From Planctomycetota bacterium (GTDB lineage Bacteria; Planctomycetota; Planctomycetia; Gemmatales; Gemmataceae), in contig JAIOPV010000039.1 of NCBI GenBank assembly GCA_021413735.1, forward strand, positions 62,001 through 126,000: 64,000 bases of DNA. Reading direction: 5' to 3'. The notes under the pieces were generated by a model that ran no database searches, was not told the DNA's origin, and saw only the letters and a list, made by a program, of their open reading frames with translations. The first letter of the stretch is position 1. Every line of letters starts with the position of its first letter. Positions 29,238-38,124 of the stretch are shown piece after piece. The position numbers were made by a program, and so were the translations under genes.

Positions 29238-30011
29238 TTACGCATTCTTGAGGATCGAGAGTGTCTCGGCGTGAACTTTCCCGTTGGTGGCCAGCACGTC
29301 GGGGCGGAAGATCGTCGGGTTGTCGTCCCAATCTGTGAATCGTCCGCCCGCTTCTTCGACGATGGCCTTTGTCGCGGCCACGTCCCACGCATTCACGCCA
29401 TGTTCGAGCATCACATCGGCCGCCCCCTCCGCGACCAACACGAAGCCGTAGAAGTCGCCGTAGCCTCGCTGTCGTGATGTGCGGTTCGCCAACTCCAGGA
29501 ACGCCTTCTCGCGTTTGGCGCGTGTGAACCAGCCAATGCTGGAATAACACAGCAACGAGTCGGCGAGCGTGGACACATTGGAAACGCGAATCTGGCGTTC
29601 ATTCATGAACGCGCCGTCGCCGCGAAGTGCCCGGTAAGTCATGCCGAAAACGGGAATGTACGCGATGCCGCCGATCTGTTCGCCCTGGTATTCCAGGCCG
29701 ATGAGTGTGGCCCAGATCGGAACGTGGCGAATGAACGACTTTGTGCCGTCGATGGGGTCGATGATCCAGCGGAAGCCACTGGAGCCTGGCTGGTCGCCGA
29801 ACTCCTCACCCAAGAAACCGTCGTTGGGGAATGCTTTCGTCACCATGAAGCGGATGAGCTCTTCGGCCTGCTTATCTGCGATGGTGACGGGGCTTTTGTC
29901 GGCTTTGTGTTCGACAGCGAACGTGCTTTCGTAATAGGTTCGAGCGAGGTCGCCAGCCTTGTGAGCGGCTTCGATGGCAAGGTCGTAGCGAGTGCGCCAG
30001 TCGGGGTTCAT
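29238..30011 (-). CDS. hisN: Inositol-monophosphatase family, histidinol-phosphatase type
   Basis: 257 residues with all metal-binding signatures: GEEFG, WIIDPIDGTKSFI and WDVAAT. The longer motif DPIDGTKSF followed by VPIWATLI is closer to HisN (histidinol-phosphate phosphatase) than to SuhB or CysQ, so I use hisN with some reserve. It would remove phosphate from histidinol phosphate in histidine synthesis; no other his gene is nearby. The ATG at 30011 directly abuts a repeat block, so no normal ribosome-binding site is visible. The ROK kinase gene lies 100 bases upstream. Confidence 0.85.
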   Translation of the reverse strand: MNPDWRTRYDLAIEAAHKAGDLARTYYESTFAVEHKADKSPVTIADKQAEELIRFMVTKAFPNDGFLGEEFGDQPGSSGFRWIIDPIDGTKSFIRHVPIWATLIGLEYQGEQIGGIAYIPVFGMTYRALRGDGAFMNERQIRVSNVSTLADSLLCYSSIGWFTRAKREKAFLELANRTSRQRGYGDFYGFVLVAEGAADVMLEHGVNAWDVAATKAIVEEAGGRFTDWDDNPTIFRPDVLATNGKVHAETLSILKNA

Positions 30012-30018
30012 CGGCGGA

Positions 30019-30100
30019 TATCGGGTATCGGGTATCGGGTATCGGGAAGAACGGGAGCCGTTGGCTTTCGCCGAATACCCGATACCCGGTATACCCGACA
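30019..30100. repeat. Four tandem TATCGGG units facing an inverted copy
   Basis: TATCGGG is repeated four times exactly (30019-30046). About 30 bases on, ATACCCGATACCCGG followed by ATACCCGA (30075-30098) runs in the opposite sense, so the region can fold back. It fills the gap between the ROK gene and the hisN-like gene. Confidence 0.75.
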
Positions 30101-30111
30101 GACCCGAACAT

Positions 30112-31083
30112 TTAGGCCACGCCAACCGCCATAAGTGCGGCCGGGCGAGATTTCGCGTAGGCAGCGCATCCGATGATGCCCGAGTCGTCGCCGAGCGAAG
30201 CCGAAACGCAGCGAACGCCAGTCGCCGCTCCCGGAAGAGTATACCGCTGGGCGATCTCCCAGATTCGCTCGATGAACGTGTCGCCGAGTGCCCCGGTGAC
30301 GCCGCCACCAATCACGATCACTTCGGGGCTGAGGAAGTTCACCACGCTGCCGAGAGCCGCCCCGAGGGCACGCGCCGCGTCATCGACGAGTTGCACCGCG
30401 ATCGGGTCGTCTTTCTGGTAGTACTCGGCCAGTTGCGAACTGCGCACGCCCGCGAGGTCGATGCCCTTCCATTCCTTGCGAACACGCTTCGGCGAATCGT
30501 CGAGAATCTCCTTGGCACGCTTCATCATGTGCTTCCGACCGGCGATACCTTCCAGTTCGGTGCCTTGCCGCCAGTGCAGAATGATGTGACCGATTTCGCC
30601 CGCGTTGCCGTTGAACCCCGAGAACAGTTCGCCGTTGAGAATCAACCCGCCACCGACGCCGGTGCCAACAAACACGCCAAGAACATTTTTCGCTCCGCGT
30701 GCGGCTCCGTGCGCAAACTCGCCGTAAGTGCCCATTCGCACGTCATTCTCGACCACCAACGGCCAGCGCCAGGATGCGGGCATGAGTGGCTTCAGATCGA
30801 CATCGTGCCAGTCGAGATTCGGGGCGAACTTCACCTTGGTTGTGCCGAGTTCGATCTGGCCGGGAATGCCGATGCCCATGCCGCGAATCTGTTCGGGTTC
30901 GACGTTGGCCTCTTTGAGAACGGCTTCGACGCCCTGCACAATTCGGCCGAAAACGCCCGCCGCCCCACCCTCGGCCGACGTGGGTTGTTTGGAGCGCGCG
31001 AGCAGCTTCAGGTCGTCGTCGAACAACCCGGACAGGATCTTTGTCCCGCCGAGATCGACGCCCAGCCAGTAACCTGCGCTCAT
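30112..31083 (-). CDS. ROK family sugar kinase (glucokinase-like)
   Basis: 323 residues. ROK marks: LGVDLGGTKILSGLFDDD for phosphate binding, GMGIGIPGQI, VENDVRMGTYGE, VFVGTGVGGGLI and a GNAGEIGH motif. The usual zinc site CxCGxxGC after GH is absent (here LHWRQGTELEGIAGRKHM). It probably phosphorylates glucose or a related sugar in the cytoplasm; substrate uncertain. It belongs to a run of minus-strand genes between trpF and the hisN-like gene. Confidence 0.88.
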   Translation of the reverse strand: MSAGYWLGVDLGGTKILSGLFDDDLKLLARSKQPTSAEGGAAGVFGRIVQGVEAVLKEANVEPEQIRGMGIGIPGQIELGTTKVKFAPNLDWHDVDLKPLMPASWRWPLVVENDVRMGTYGEFAHGAARGAKNVLGVFVGTGVGGGLILNGELFSGFNGNAGEIGHIILHWRQGTELEGIAGRKHMMKRAKEILDDSPKRVRKEWKGIDLAGVRSSQLAEYYQKDDPIAVQLVDDAARALGAALGSVVNFLSPEVIVIGGGVTGALGDTFIERIWEIAQRYTLPGAATGVRCVSASLGDDSGIIGCAAYAKSRPAALMAVGVA

Positions 31084-31166
31084 ACCGAGTTCCCGTGGTG
31101 TGTGGTGCCGGAGTCCAATGCTGTATCCGGGTTACGTCGGCTATTGTAAGGACGAAATGCGCCGGC

Positions 31167-31829
31167 TCAACGAGATTCGTGAAGTGAAACCGCTTGACGG
31201 GCAAACTTCACAAATCGCGCAACCTTGTCGGGGTCTTTCTTTCCGGGAGCCGATTCGACGCCGCTCGCCACGTCGATGCCCCACGGACGCACGACGGCAA
31301 TCGCCTCGGCGACGTTCTCGGGAGTGAGTCCGCCGGCAAGAATGACGGGCACGCCGGGGTCGAAACCGCGAAGCAATTCCCACGGCGCGACGTGTCCGGT
31401 GCCACCCATTTCGCCAGCGACGAACGAGTCGATGAGAACCGCCGCTGGGCGGCGGTTCTCGGCTGTGGCGGCCTCGACGAATTTCCGAATCTGTTCCAAT
31501 CCGGCAGCATCTTTCACGCGAAAAGCCGGAACGTGTGCGAACGGGAACGTGTCTTCTTCCGGCGGGCGTTCGTCATAGGTCTGAACGCCCCGCAACCCGA
31601 GTTGGAACGCAACTGTACACACCTGACGCAGCGGCATTCCGACGAACACCCCGACCGGCGCAGTGAACGCTGGCAGCACTCGCACGAGCGTGGCGGCTTG
31701 CGTCGGCGTGACGAACCGTGGCGATTTGGGGTAGAAGTTCAGGCCAATCGCGTCGGCCCCAGCGTCGGCCGCGAACCGAGCGTCTTCGGGCGTGGTGACG
31801 CCGCAAATCTTGATGCGAATGCTGTTCAT
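31167..31829 (-). CDS. trpF: Phosphoribosylanthranilate isomerase
   Basis: 220 residues, a single (beta/alpha)8 barrel. IKICGVTTPEDARFAADAGA with the catalytic cysteine, IGLNFYPKSPRFV, VGVFVG, and VILAGGLTPENVAEAI with DVASGVE are diagnostic. It converts PRA to CdRP in tryptophan synthesis. It is separated from other trp genes; its start overlaps the stop of an Uma2 gene by four bases (ATGA), so it is translated in series with an unrelated protein. Confidence 0.96.
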   Translation of the reverse strand: MNSIRIKICGVTTPEDARFAADAGADAIGLNFYPKSPRFVTPTQAATLVRVLPAFTAPVGVFVGMPLRQVCTVAFQLGLRGVQTYDERPPEEDTFPFAHVPAFRVKDAAGLEQIRKFVEAATAENRRPAAVLIDSFVAGEMGGTGHVAPWELLRGFDPGVPVILAGGLTPENVAEAIAVVRPWGIDVASGVESAPGKKDPDKVARFVKFARQAVSLHESR

Positions 31830-32437
31830 GTCGCTGCTGGTGGTGCGAGGCGGTCGCCGGGGAGCCGGAAGAAGTCAGCGACCTTGCACGAGAAGCCGGG
31901 CAACTCGTCGCCGCCGAGGAGTTGCCCGGCAGTCTTCAGGACAACGTGGTGATGGTTCGGGCGGTAGACGGCAACAGTTTTCGTCTCGGGATCAGCGAGC
32001 CACACCACTTTTACTCCGGCCCGGATATACTCGGCAATCTTGTCATTCACTTCAGTCGTTTTGTCGCTTGGAGACAGCACTTCAACCGTCAGAACCGGTG
32101 GAGTTTCGGCCCATTTCGGCTCGACATCGTCGTAGTTGTTCGCGCTGACGCAATAAGCAACATCCGGCCCCACCACAGTGCCAGGCTTTTCAGAGAGAAC
32201 TACGCCGGTATCGTTCGATAACACGAATCCGATATTAACGCGATCAGCGTAGTTCTGGAGTTGAGTGCTGATCCGTGCGCAGACGATTCCATGGGGCATC
32301 TTTGGGTGTGACATCTCGATCACCTCCCCACGACGGAGTTCGAAGAGTCGGTCCATGTTTTCGGGCCGGTTGACGAAGTCCCAATACTCGTCGATCGTCA
32401 TGAGCTTCTTCGCGGCACCGATGGCGGGCGTGGTCAT
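31826..32437 (-). CDS. Uma2 family (DUF820) putative nuclease-fold protein
   Basis: 203 residues. MTIDEYWDFVNRPENMDRLFE, VGPDVAYC, PVLTVEVLSPSDKTTEVNDK and GVKVVWLADPETKTV are the Uma2 pattern, a PD-(D/E)xK-like fold with conserved Asp, Glu and Lys-like positions. Uma2 proteins are greatly expanded in planctomycetes and cyanobacteria; their role is unproven. GGAGG precedes the ATG. It overlaps trpF downstream and follows a ROK kinase by 27 bases. Confidence 0.88.
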   Translation of the reverse strand: MTTPAIGAAKKLMTIDEYWDFVNRPENMDRLFELRRGEVIEMSHPKMPHGIVCARISTQLQNYADRVNIGFVLSNDTGVVLSEKPGTVVGPDVAYCVSANNYDDVEPKWAETPPVLTVEVLSPSDKTTEVNDKIAEYIRAGVKVVWLADPETKTVAVYRPNHHHVVLKTAGQLLGGDELPGFSCKVADFFRLPGDRLAPPAAT

Positions 32438-32464
32438 TCTGATATCCTCCTTCGTGCTTGCAGT

Positions 32465-33400
32465 TTACCCGCCGGACTTCTTGCGAGCCAACGCCAGCGC
32501 CCCGTGAATCACAACCTCTTCGCCAAGCGCCGCTGGCACGATGTCAGTCAATCCTGCGAACGCTCCCATGCCGTGTTCCACCTGGAAGCGACGGATCGGC
32601 TCAAAGAAGAGGTCTTCGCCAATCAGTGACACTCCCCCGCCGATGACGACTCGCCGCGGGCACAGAAGCGTTATCATTTGGCGAACCCCCAACGCCAGCC
32701 GCTCCACAGCGAGACCCAGCAGCGCACGGGATTCCGCATGGCCTGCGTGAGCAGCGTTGGCGAGCCGCTTCACGGTTAGCGGGCCATCGCCGAGGCCCGC
32801 ACCCCAGTCGCGTTCCTTGCGAAGCCGCGCCGCTGTCGCTTCGATGCCCCAGCCAGCCGACGTTTCCTCTAGAATCACGAGCCGTTCGCCGGAAAGGTCG
32901 TTCACCAGAAGATGTCCGATTTCGGTCGCACCCTTGCCGACTCCGCGGTAAATCTCGCCGTCGATGATGAGACCGCCGCCGATTCCTGTGCCCACCGTGA
33001 TGTAGAAGATCGGCGACAGTCCCTTGCCCGCACCAAACAACGCTTCGCCGAGACCAGCCGTGTCGGCGTCGTTGCACACCACGGCTGGCACGTCTACGAG
33101 ATCGCTCACCCAGCTTGCGAGCGGGAAGTTATCCCATCCCGCGACATGGTGTGACTTGATAACCGTCTGCGATTTGTCGTCTGTCGGGCCGCCGAAGCCA
33201 ATGCCGATGCCACGAAGCTGTCCTCGATCTATCTGAGCCTTCGCGAGCAACTCCGGCACGGCCGCGACGATCTGCTTGCGAATCCCTTCGCCGCCCTCGT
33301 CGCGGTTCACGGTGCCTCGCCACAGCGCCGTGATAACGCCGTCGCCGAGGCCAAGCCCGAGTTGGAGCTTCGTGCCGCCGATCTCGATTCCCAGGAACAT
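32465..33400 (-). CDS. ROK family protein (second)
   Basis: 311 residues from ATG at 33400, which has GGAG just upstream; the frame continues upstream to 33454 without support. Marks: LGIEIGGTKLQLGLGLGDG, GIGIGFGGPTDD, VCNDADTAGLGEAL, ITVGTGIGGGLI, GATEIGH. As in the other ROK protein here, the cysteine zinc site is missing. Probably a sugar kinase; substrate unknown. It lies 50 bases after the YncE/phosphoesterase gene and may share its transcript. Confidence 0.88.
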   Translation of the reverse strand: MFLGIEIGGTKLQLGLGLGDGVITALWRGTVNRDEGGEGIRKQIVAAVPELLAKAQIDRGQLRGIGIGFGGPTDDKSQTVIKSHHVAGWDNFPLASWVSDLVDVPAVVCNDADTAGLGEALFGAGKGLSPIFYITVGTGIGGGLIIDGEIYRGVGKGATEIGHLLVNDLSGERLVILEETSAGWGIEATAARLRKERDWGAGLGDGPLTVKRLANAAHAGHAESRALLGLAVERLALGVRQMITLLCPRRVVIGGGVSLIGEDLFFEPIRRFQVEHGMGAFAGLTDIVPAALGEEVVIHGALALARKKSGG

Positions 33401-33450
33401 GGTCACTCCAATGGCCTCACGCGCTCCCCTTCGGGTTGCGGCTAAACGAA

Positions 33451-36111
33451 TCAATCATCGTCATCGTCGTCGTGCTTCTCGGCCTTCACCGGCACGAAGA
33501 ACGCGGCCCGCACCGGTGGTGGCGTGCGGCTCTGCGCACCCTTCACGGCCTTCCAGATGATCTCGTTGAAAAGCAGATCGTCGAGTGTGTCTTCTTTCGC
33601 GAGGTTCTGCTTTTCCATCCACTGCGCACCGAAGCCGCCGAGCAGGTTGATCTCCTTGAGATTCACCTTCGCGGGTTCATGTTTGAACGGCGTGAAGTCC
33701 GGCTTCGCGCTGAACGAGTTGTACATCGGCTTCGCGGCTGCGTCGAACTGACTCATTGGCTGAAGACCAAGGATCAGTTCCATCGTCCGCAACATGCTCG
33801 TGGTCGAGTACAGCGTGGAATCGACGAACTTGCGTTTCGTGTGCGGCGAAATGACGAGCGCCACTACGCGGTGAGCGTCCACATGATCGGGACCGTTCTG
33901 GGCGTCGTCCTCGATCACGAAAATGGCCGTGTCCTTCCAGAACTTGCTGTTGCTGACCGCTTCCACCACCATTCCGAGCGCGAGGTCGTTGTCTGCCACC
34001 ATTGCCGTGACTGTTGGGCTGCCGACCTTCGTGCCGGCTGTGTGGTCGTTCGGTAACCGCAACACTTGCATTTGTGGCATGTCGCCGGCGGCCTCGAATC
34101 GCTTCAATTCCGAGATGAACCGGTCGGCTCGCTTCACGTCCGGATAATCGAGATCGTACCCACGGAACTGCGGGTCGAACTTGCCTTCGAGTGCCTTCAC
34201 GGTCGGCTTGCTGTCGGCGAAGGTGCCGTCGGCGTTCTTCTTGCCGTTCGTAATCCACTCGCCGTAAGTGCGGTAACTCACCTTCGCCTCGGCACACTTA
34301 TCCCACAAATAGCCGCCGCTGCCGCGTGCGATGAGATCCTTGTGACCCTCGCTCGGGTAGCCGTAAATCTTCCCGCCGCGATAACTCAACGGCCAAATCT
34401 TCTCCACGAAGTCGGTCGCGTAAGCCCCCATTGTCCACTCGTGACCATCGGCCGACACTTCACCATCGACGTAGATGTTGTCGAGCAGCACGAACTCGCG
34501 AACGAGTTTATGATGGTTTGGCGTGACCGACTCCGGGAACAGGCAGAGCTCAGGCTCGCCGTTGCCTTCTTTGATGTCGCCGAACACCTGATCGTAAGTG
34601 CGGTTTTCTTTCACGATGTAGATGACGTGCTTGATCGGGCTCGCATCGCCGAGTTTCTTCGGGATGGGATTGCCAGCTTCCACATCGTCGGAACGAACTG
34701 CGTTTCCAGCACGTAGCGGACTACACGCATACGCTTCCTTGCTGAACTTCGCCATCGTCTCGGGCGTCGGCACCTTGAGGATGCCGAGCGTGCCCGTGAG
34801 CAGTTCGCCGATGTATTCGCGAAGATTCCGCGAGGCCGGGTTCAGCGGGTTCGGCCCGTTGCGGTTCGACTTGGAACTCAGCCCTTTCCCATTCGTGAAG
34901 TAGAGGTTCTTGTCCTTCGCGTTGTACCGCACCGACGTCGGATACCAGCCAGTCGGAATGAACCCGAGCGGCTTCGCGTTCTTGGGGTCAGTGACGTTCA
35001 GAACGGTGAGGTTGTTCGCGTCCGCGTTGGCGACGAACAGCATTTCGCCGTCGGGTGTAATCGCCAAACTATTCGGCGTGTTGCCATTCGGTGCCCCCGG
35101 ATAAAGCGCACAGTGAATCGTCTGAAGCGGCTTGCCCGTGGCAGTGTCGAACACGCTGACCTTCGTGGAGTTCGCACACGCGACGTACAGCGTATCGCCT
35201 TTCGGACTCAGCACCATTTCGGTGGGATGCTCGGCCGTTGGCCACGTTTCCACAACGACATTCTTTTCCAGGTCGATGATGCCAACTGCTCCGCGTGCCC
35301 ACAGCGAAACGAACGCACGCTTGCCGTTCGGGTCAGCGAGGCAGGTATACGGGTAGAACTCTGGCTCATATGGAGCAGCGGGGTCGATCTGAGTGTCTTT
35401 CTTGTCTTCCTTGCGGCCGTCGGGTGGGCTGGGTGGTTCGCCCTTACCCGGCTCCTTTTTCGGAGCAACCGCGACCATCGGAATGATCTTCTTGTTGTCG
35501 GGATTCACGAGTGGCACACGCACGACGGCATCGGCCCACGGCACCGCCACGAGCAAGTCTCGGCCGGTCGTGTCGAACACGATTCCAGCCACAACCGCCT
35601 TCACGTTTGGCTTTCCGACGCTCACATCAATCGGACGCGACTTCACGAGATAACCACGGTCGAAGTCGAAGACCTCGACTCGTTCGTACTCGCCGCCGCT
35701 CGCGAGGAGCTGCCTGCCATCCGGCGAGAAAGTCAGCCCGTAGAAGCCTTGCACGATCGGCGCTCGCGAAATGATGCGGGTGCGGGTGGCGTTCAGGTCA
35801 ACAATGATGACTTCGTGTTCACGGTAACCCGCACACAGCACTGCGGCGAACTCGCCAGTGGGGTGGAGTGCGATGTTCACGGGGAAGTCGCCGAGTTCGA
35901 GTTGCCGACCTGCTGGCCGCAGCGACCATTGATTCGGAAGCTGAACCGATCCATCTTTGCGAAGCCCTGGAAGCACGCGCTCCATCGGCTTCGCCTCGAC
36001 CATCGGCTTCGGCTCGATCTTTTCTGGCGGTTGCGGCGACCGTGTTACCGCGAACAATGCGACAGCTCCGAGCAACACCAACCCGATGGCCGCGAACGAC
36101 TGGCGATGCAT
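33451..36111 (-). CDS. Secreted YncE-type propeller fused to alkaline-phosphatase-fold phosphoesterase
   Basis: 886 residues from ATG at 36111 (GGGAGG upstream). A signal anchor (AAIGLVLLGAVALFAV) leads to a seven-bladed-type propeller (about 60-430) with repeats such as GFYGLTFSPDGRQLLAS and NSLAITPDGEMLFVANAD. A phosphoesterase domain follows (about 490-850): IKHVIYIVKENRTYDQVFGD, DGHEWTMGAYATDFV, and FVIEDDAQNGPDHVDAHRV. The C-terminus ends in a His followed by six Asp residues. It resembles bifunctional YncE/alkaline-phosphatase-like proteins of planctomycetes and probably acts in the periplasm; the substrate is unknown. Confidence 0.88.
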   Translation of the reverse strand: MHRQSFAAIGLVLLGAVALFAVTRSPQPPEKIEPKPMVEAKPMERVLPGLRKDGSVQLPNQWSLRPAGRQLELGDFPVNIALHPTGEFAAVLCAGYREHEVIIVDLNATRTRIISRAPIVQGFYGLTFSPDGRQLLASGGEYERVEVFDFDRGYLVKSRPIDVSVGKPNVKAVVAGIVFDTTGRDLLVAVPWADAVVRVPLVNPDNKKIIPMVAVAPKKEPGKGEPPSPPDGRKEDKKDTQIDPAAPYEPEFYPYTCLADPNGKRAFVSLWARGAVGIIDLEKNVVVETWPTAEHPTEMVLSPKGDTLYVACANSTKVSVFDTATGKPLQTIHCALYPGAPNGNTPNSLAITPDGEMLFVANADANNLTVLNVTDPKNAKPLGFIPTGWYPTSVRYNAKDKNLYFTNGKGLSSKSNRNGPNPLNPASRNLREYIGELLTGTLGILKVPTPETMAKFSKEAYACSPLRAGNAVRSDDVEAGNPIPKKLGDASPIKHVIYIVKENRTYDQVFGDIKEGNGEPELCLFPESVTPNHHKLVREFVLLDNIYVDGEVSADGHEWTMGAYATDFVEKIWPLSYRGGKIYGYPSEGHKDLIARGSGGYLWDKCAEAKVSYRTYGEWITNGKKNADGTFADSKPTVKALEGKFDPQFRGYDLDYPDVKRADRFISELKRFEAAGDMPQMQVLRLPNDHTAGTKVGSPTVTAMVADNDLALGMVVEAVSNSKFWKDTAIFVIEDDAQNGPDHVDAHRVVALVISPHTKRKFVDSTLYSTTSMLRTMELILGLQPMSQFDAAAKPMYNSFSAKPDFTPFKHEPAKVNLKEINLLGGFGAQWMEKQNLAKEDTLDDLLFNEIIWKAVKGAQSRTPPPVRAAFFVPVKAEKHDDDDDD

Positions 36112-36188
36112 GTGTGCCTCCCGGTGGGGGTGAACACCCGCTATTGTGGGAAGAGACACCGTTCCAGGCGAACCCGGAGGTTAATCAA

Positions 36189-36728
36189 ATGTCCGATCCG
36201 AACGACATCATCTTTCAGGCCGCATCGTTCGCGGCTCGCGCCCACAAGAGCCAACTTCGCAAGGATAACCAGACGCCGTACATCGCGCACCCGTTTCGCG
36301 TGTGTCTCGTCGTCAGGCACATCTTCGGCTTCGAAGATCCCAAAATGCTCGCTGCCGCGATCCTGCACGACACCATCGAGGACACCACCACCGACTTCGA
36401 CGACATCATCGAACGCTTCGGGCCTGTGGTCGCGAAGTGGGTCGCAGCGCTCACCAAAGATATGCGGTTGGAACATGACATTCGCGAGGAAGAATACGCC
36501 AAGGGGTTGGCCGCTGCCGACTGGCAAGCGAAGGTGTTAAAACTCGCGGACGTCTACGACAATGCGGGCGATTGCAAGAGCTTCACCGTGAACGGTCGCC
36601 GCAACACAGTGAAGAAATCGCGGTTCTATCTCGACGCGATGCGAGCAGGCATTCCCGCTGAAGCACAGCACGTCGTGAAGCTCGTGGAAGGCCGCCTCGC
36701 GGAGCTGGAAGCCGGTCTAACGTCGTAA
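36189..36728 (+). CDS. Small HD-domain (p)ppGpp hydrolase, Mesh1-like
   Basis: 179 residues, a single HD domain. The order FAARAHKSQLRKDNQTPYIA, AAAILHDTIEDT and KLADVYDNA follows metazoan Mesh1 and the hydrolase half of SpoT, with metal ligands His19, His60, Asp61 and Asp121 at nearly the same numbers as Mesh1. No synthetase, TGS or ACT domain is present. It likely degrades (p)ppGpp (or NADPH, as reported for Mesh1) in the cytoplasm. GGAGG lies ten bases before the ATG; the longer frame from 35868 is antisense to the phosphoesterase and rejected. Confidence 0.88.
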   Translation: MSDPNDIIFQAASFAARAHKSQLRKDNQTPYIAHPFRVCLVVRHIFGFEDPKMLAAAILHDTIEDTTTDFDDIIERFGPVVAKWVAALTKDMRLEHDIREEEYAKGLAAADWQAKVLKLADVYDNAGDCKSFTVNGRRNTVKKSRFYLDAMRAGIPAEAQHVVKLVEGRLAELEAGLTS

Positions 36729-36819
36729 TATACTTCGCCGTTCGTGAGTTGCGGGTTGCCGTGGATGACTGCTCACGGGAATAATGTGAGTGACCCTGTC
36801 ACGCTGCGAGGCTCACCAC

Positions 36820-38037
36820 ATGAATTTACGCTTCATTGTCCCGGCGATCGTCGCTGGGCTTCTCTTGAATGCTGCCCCTGCATCCGCCTGCCCATTCTGC
36901 TCACCGACCGGAACCACGCTCACAGGGGAAGTCGCACAAGCCGACTTCATCCTGTTCGGGACTCTCTCGAACGCGACACGCGACAAGAGTGATCCCGGCT
37001 CGCAAAAAGGTACCACGGAACTCAGCATCGAGCTTGTTATCAAGCCGCACGATCTTATTAAGGGCAAGAAAAGCATCACTATTCCGCGATACGTTCCACC
37101 AGACGGCAAAAGCGCCAAGCACCTGATCTTCTTCAACATCTTCAACGGGCAACTCGACGCCTACCGTGGTGAAGCTGTGCCCGCCGATAGCAAGTTGCCC
37201 GAATACCTGAAGGGGGCGATGGAGGTCAAGCAGAAGGACATCATCACGCGGTTGCGGTACTTCTTTGACTACCTCGAAGACCCAGATATCGTCGTGAGTT
37301 CGGATGCGTACTCCGAGTTCGGTTACGCCGAGTACAAGGAAGTTCGCGAAATCGGCTCGAAGCTGCCCCCCGCAGTCCTTCTGCGCTGGCTGAAAGACGC
37401 GAACACTCGCGGGAGCCGCTTCGGGCTGTACGGCTTGCTGCTCGGTCACTGCGGCAAGCCCGAGGATGCGAAGGCCATTCGCGCTTTGCTAGACGACAAG
37501 GATAAGGCTTACACGAGTGGCCTTGATGGAGTCGTCGCTGGGTACATTCTGCTCGATCCGAAAGCGGGTTGGGAGTACCTCATTGGGCTGCTGAAGGACA
37601 AGACCAAGGACTTCCCGGTGAAGTACGCGGCGCTGAAGACGATCCGGTTCTTCCGTGAGTTCCGCCCCGATGTCATTCCGCCTGCCGACACGCTCGCGGC
37701 GATCAAGATGCTCATCGAGGATGCGGACATCGCCGACATGCCCATTGAGGACATGCGAAAGTGGAAGCTCTGGGAAGAAACGCCAACGGTGCTGGCCCTC
37801 GCCGCGAAGGAATCGCACGGCGGCACGCCAATCATCGCACGGGCGATCTTGAAGTTCGCCATCGCTGCATCGTGGGCCGACCCGAAGAACACGGCAGCCG
37901 CGGAATACGTTGTCGCCGCGAAGAAGAAAGACCCGAAGCGAGTGCAGTTCCTCGAAGAAGTGTTGAAGGATGAGCAGAAGCCGCCGACGCCACCGGCTGG
38001 CACCGTGAAGAAGGACCCACCGAAGGCTGGGGGCTGA
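36820..38037 (+). CDS. Secreted CxFC protein with helical repeats, copy 1
   Basis: 405 residues. The signal peptide ends at APASA, immediately followed by CPFC, a thioredoxin-like spacing right at the mature N-terminus. The body is alpha-helical (GSRFGLYGLLLGHCGKPEDA, GVVAGYILLDPKAGWEYLI) and may be HEAT-like. The C-terminus is Pro/Lys-rich. It is clearly paralogous to the next gene: both share CxFC, a GxxAGYILL-PK-GW segment and an RxWxxWExTxxVLA segment. Function unknown; probably periplasmic. Confidence 0.85.
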   Translation: MNLRFIVPAIVAGLLLNAAPASACPFCSPTGTTLTGEVAQADFILFGTLSNATRDKSDPGSQKGTTELSIELVIKPHDLIKGKKSITIPRYVPPDGKSAKHLIFFNIFNGQLDAYRGEAVPADSKLPEYLKGAMEVKQKDIITRLRYFFDYLEDPDIVVSSDAYSEFGYAEYKEVREIGSKLPPAVLLRWLKDANTRGSRFGLYGLLLGHCGKPEDAKAIRALLDDKDKAYTSGLDGVVAGYILLDPKAGWEYLIGLLKDKTKDFPVKYAALKTIRFFREFRPDVIPPADTLAAIKMLIEDADIADMPIEDMRKWKLWEETPTVLALAAKESHGGTPIIARAILKFAIAASWADPKNTAAAEYVVAAKKKDPKRVQFLEEVLKDEQKPPTPPAGTVKKDPPKAGG

Positions 38038-38124
38038 TCTTCCCTCGTGAGCGGCAAATCGGGTATCACACGGCGGTCGCTCGGGTTGGTCCGATCGACC
38101 GCCGGATTCGTTTGAGAGCCACCC

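Noticed and set aside
30019-30046. CRISPR-like repeats
   Set aside because: The 7-bp units are contiguous without spacers, and no cas gene is present.
35113-36540. 475-codon plus-strand open frame
   Set aside because: Antisense to the YncE/phosphoesterase and out of frame with the alarmone hydrolase.
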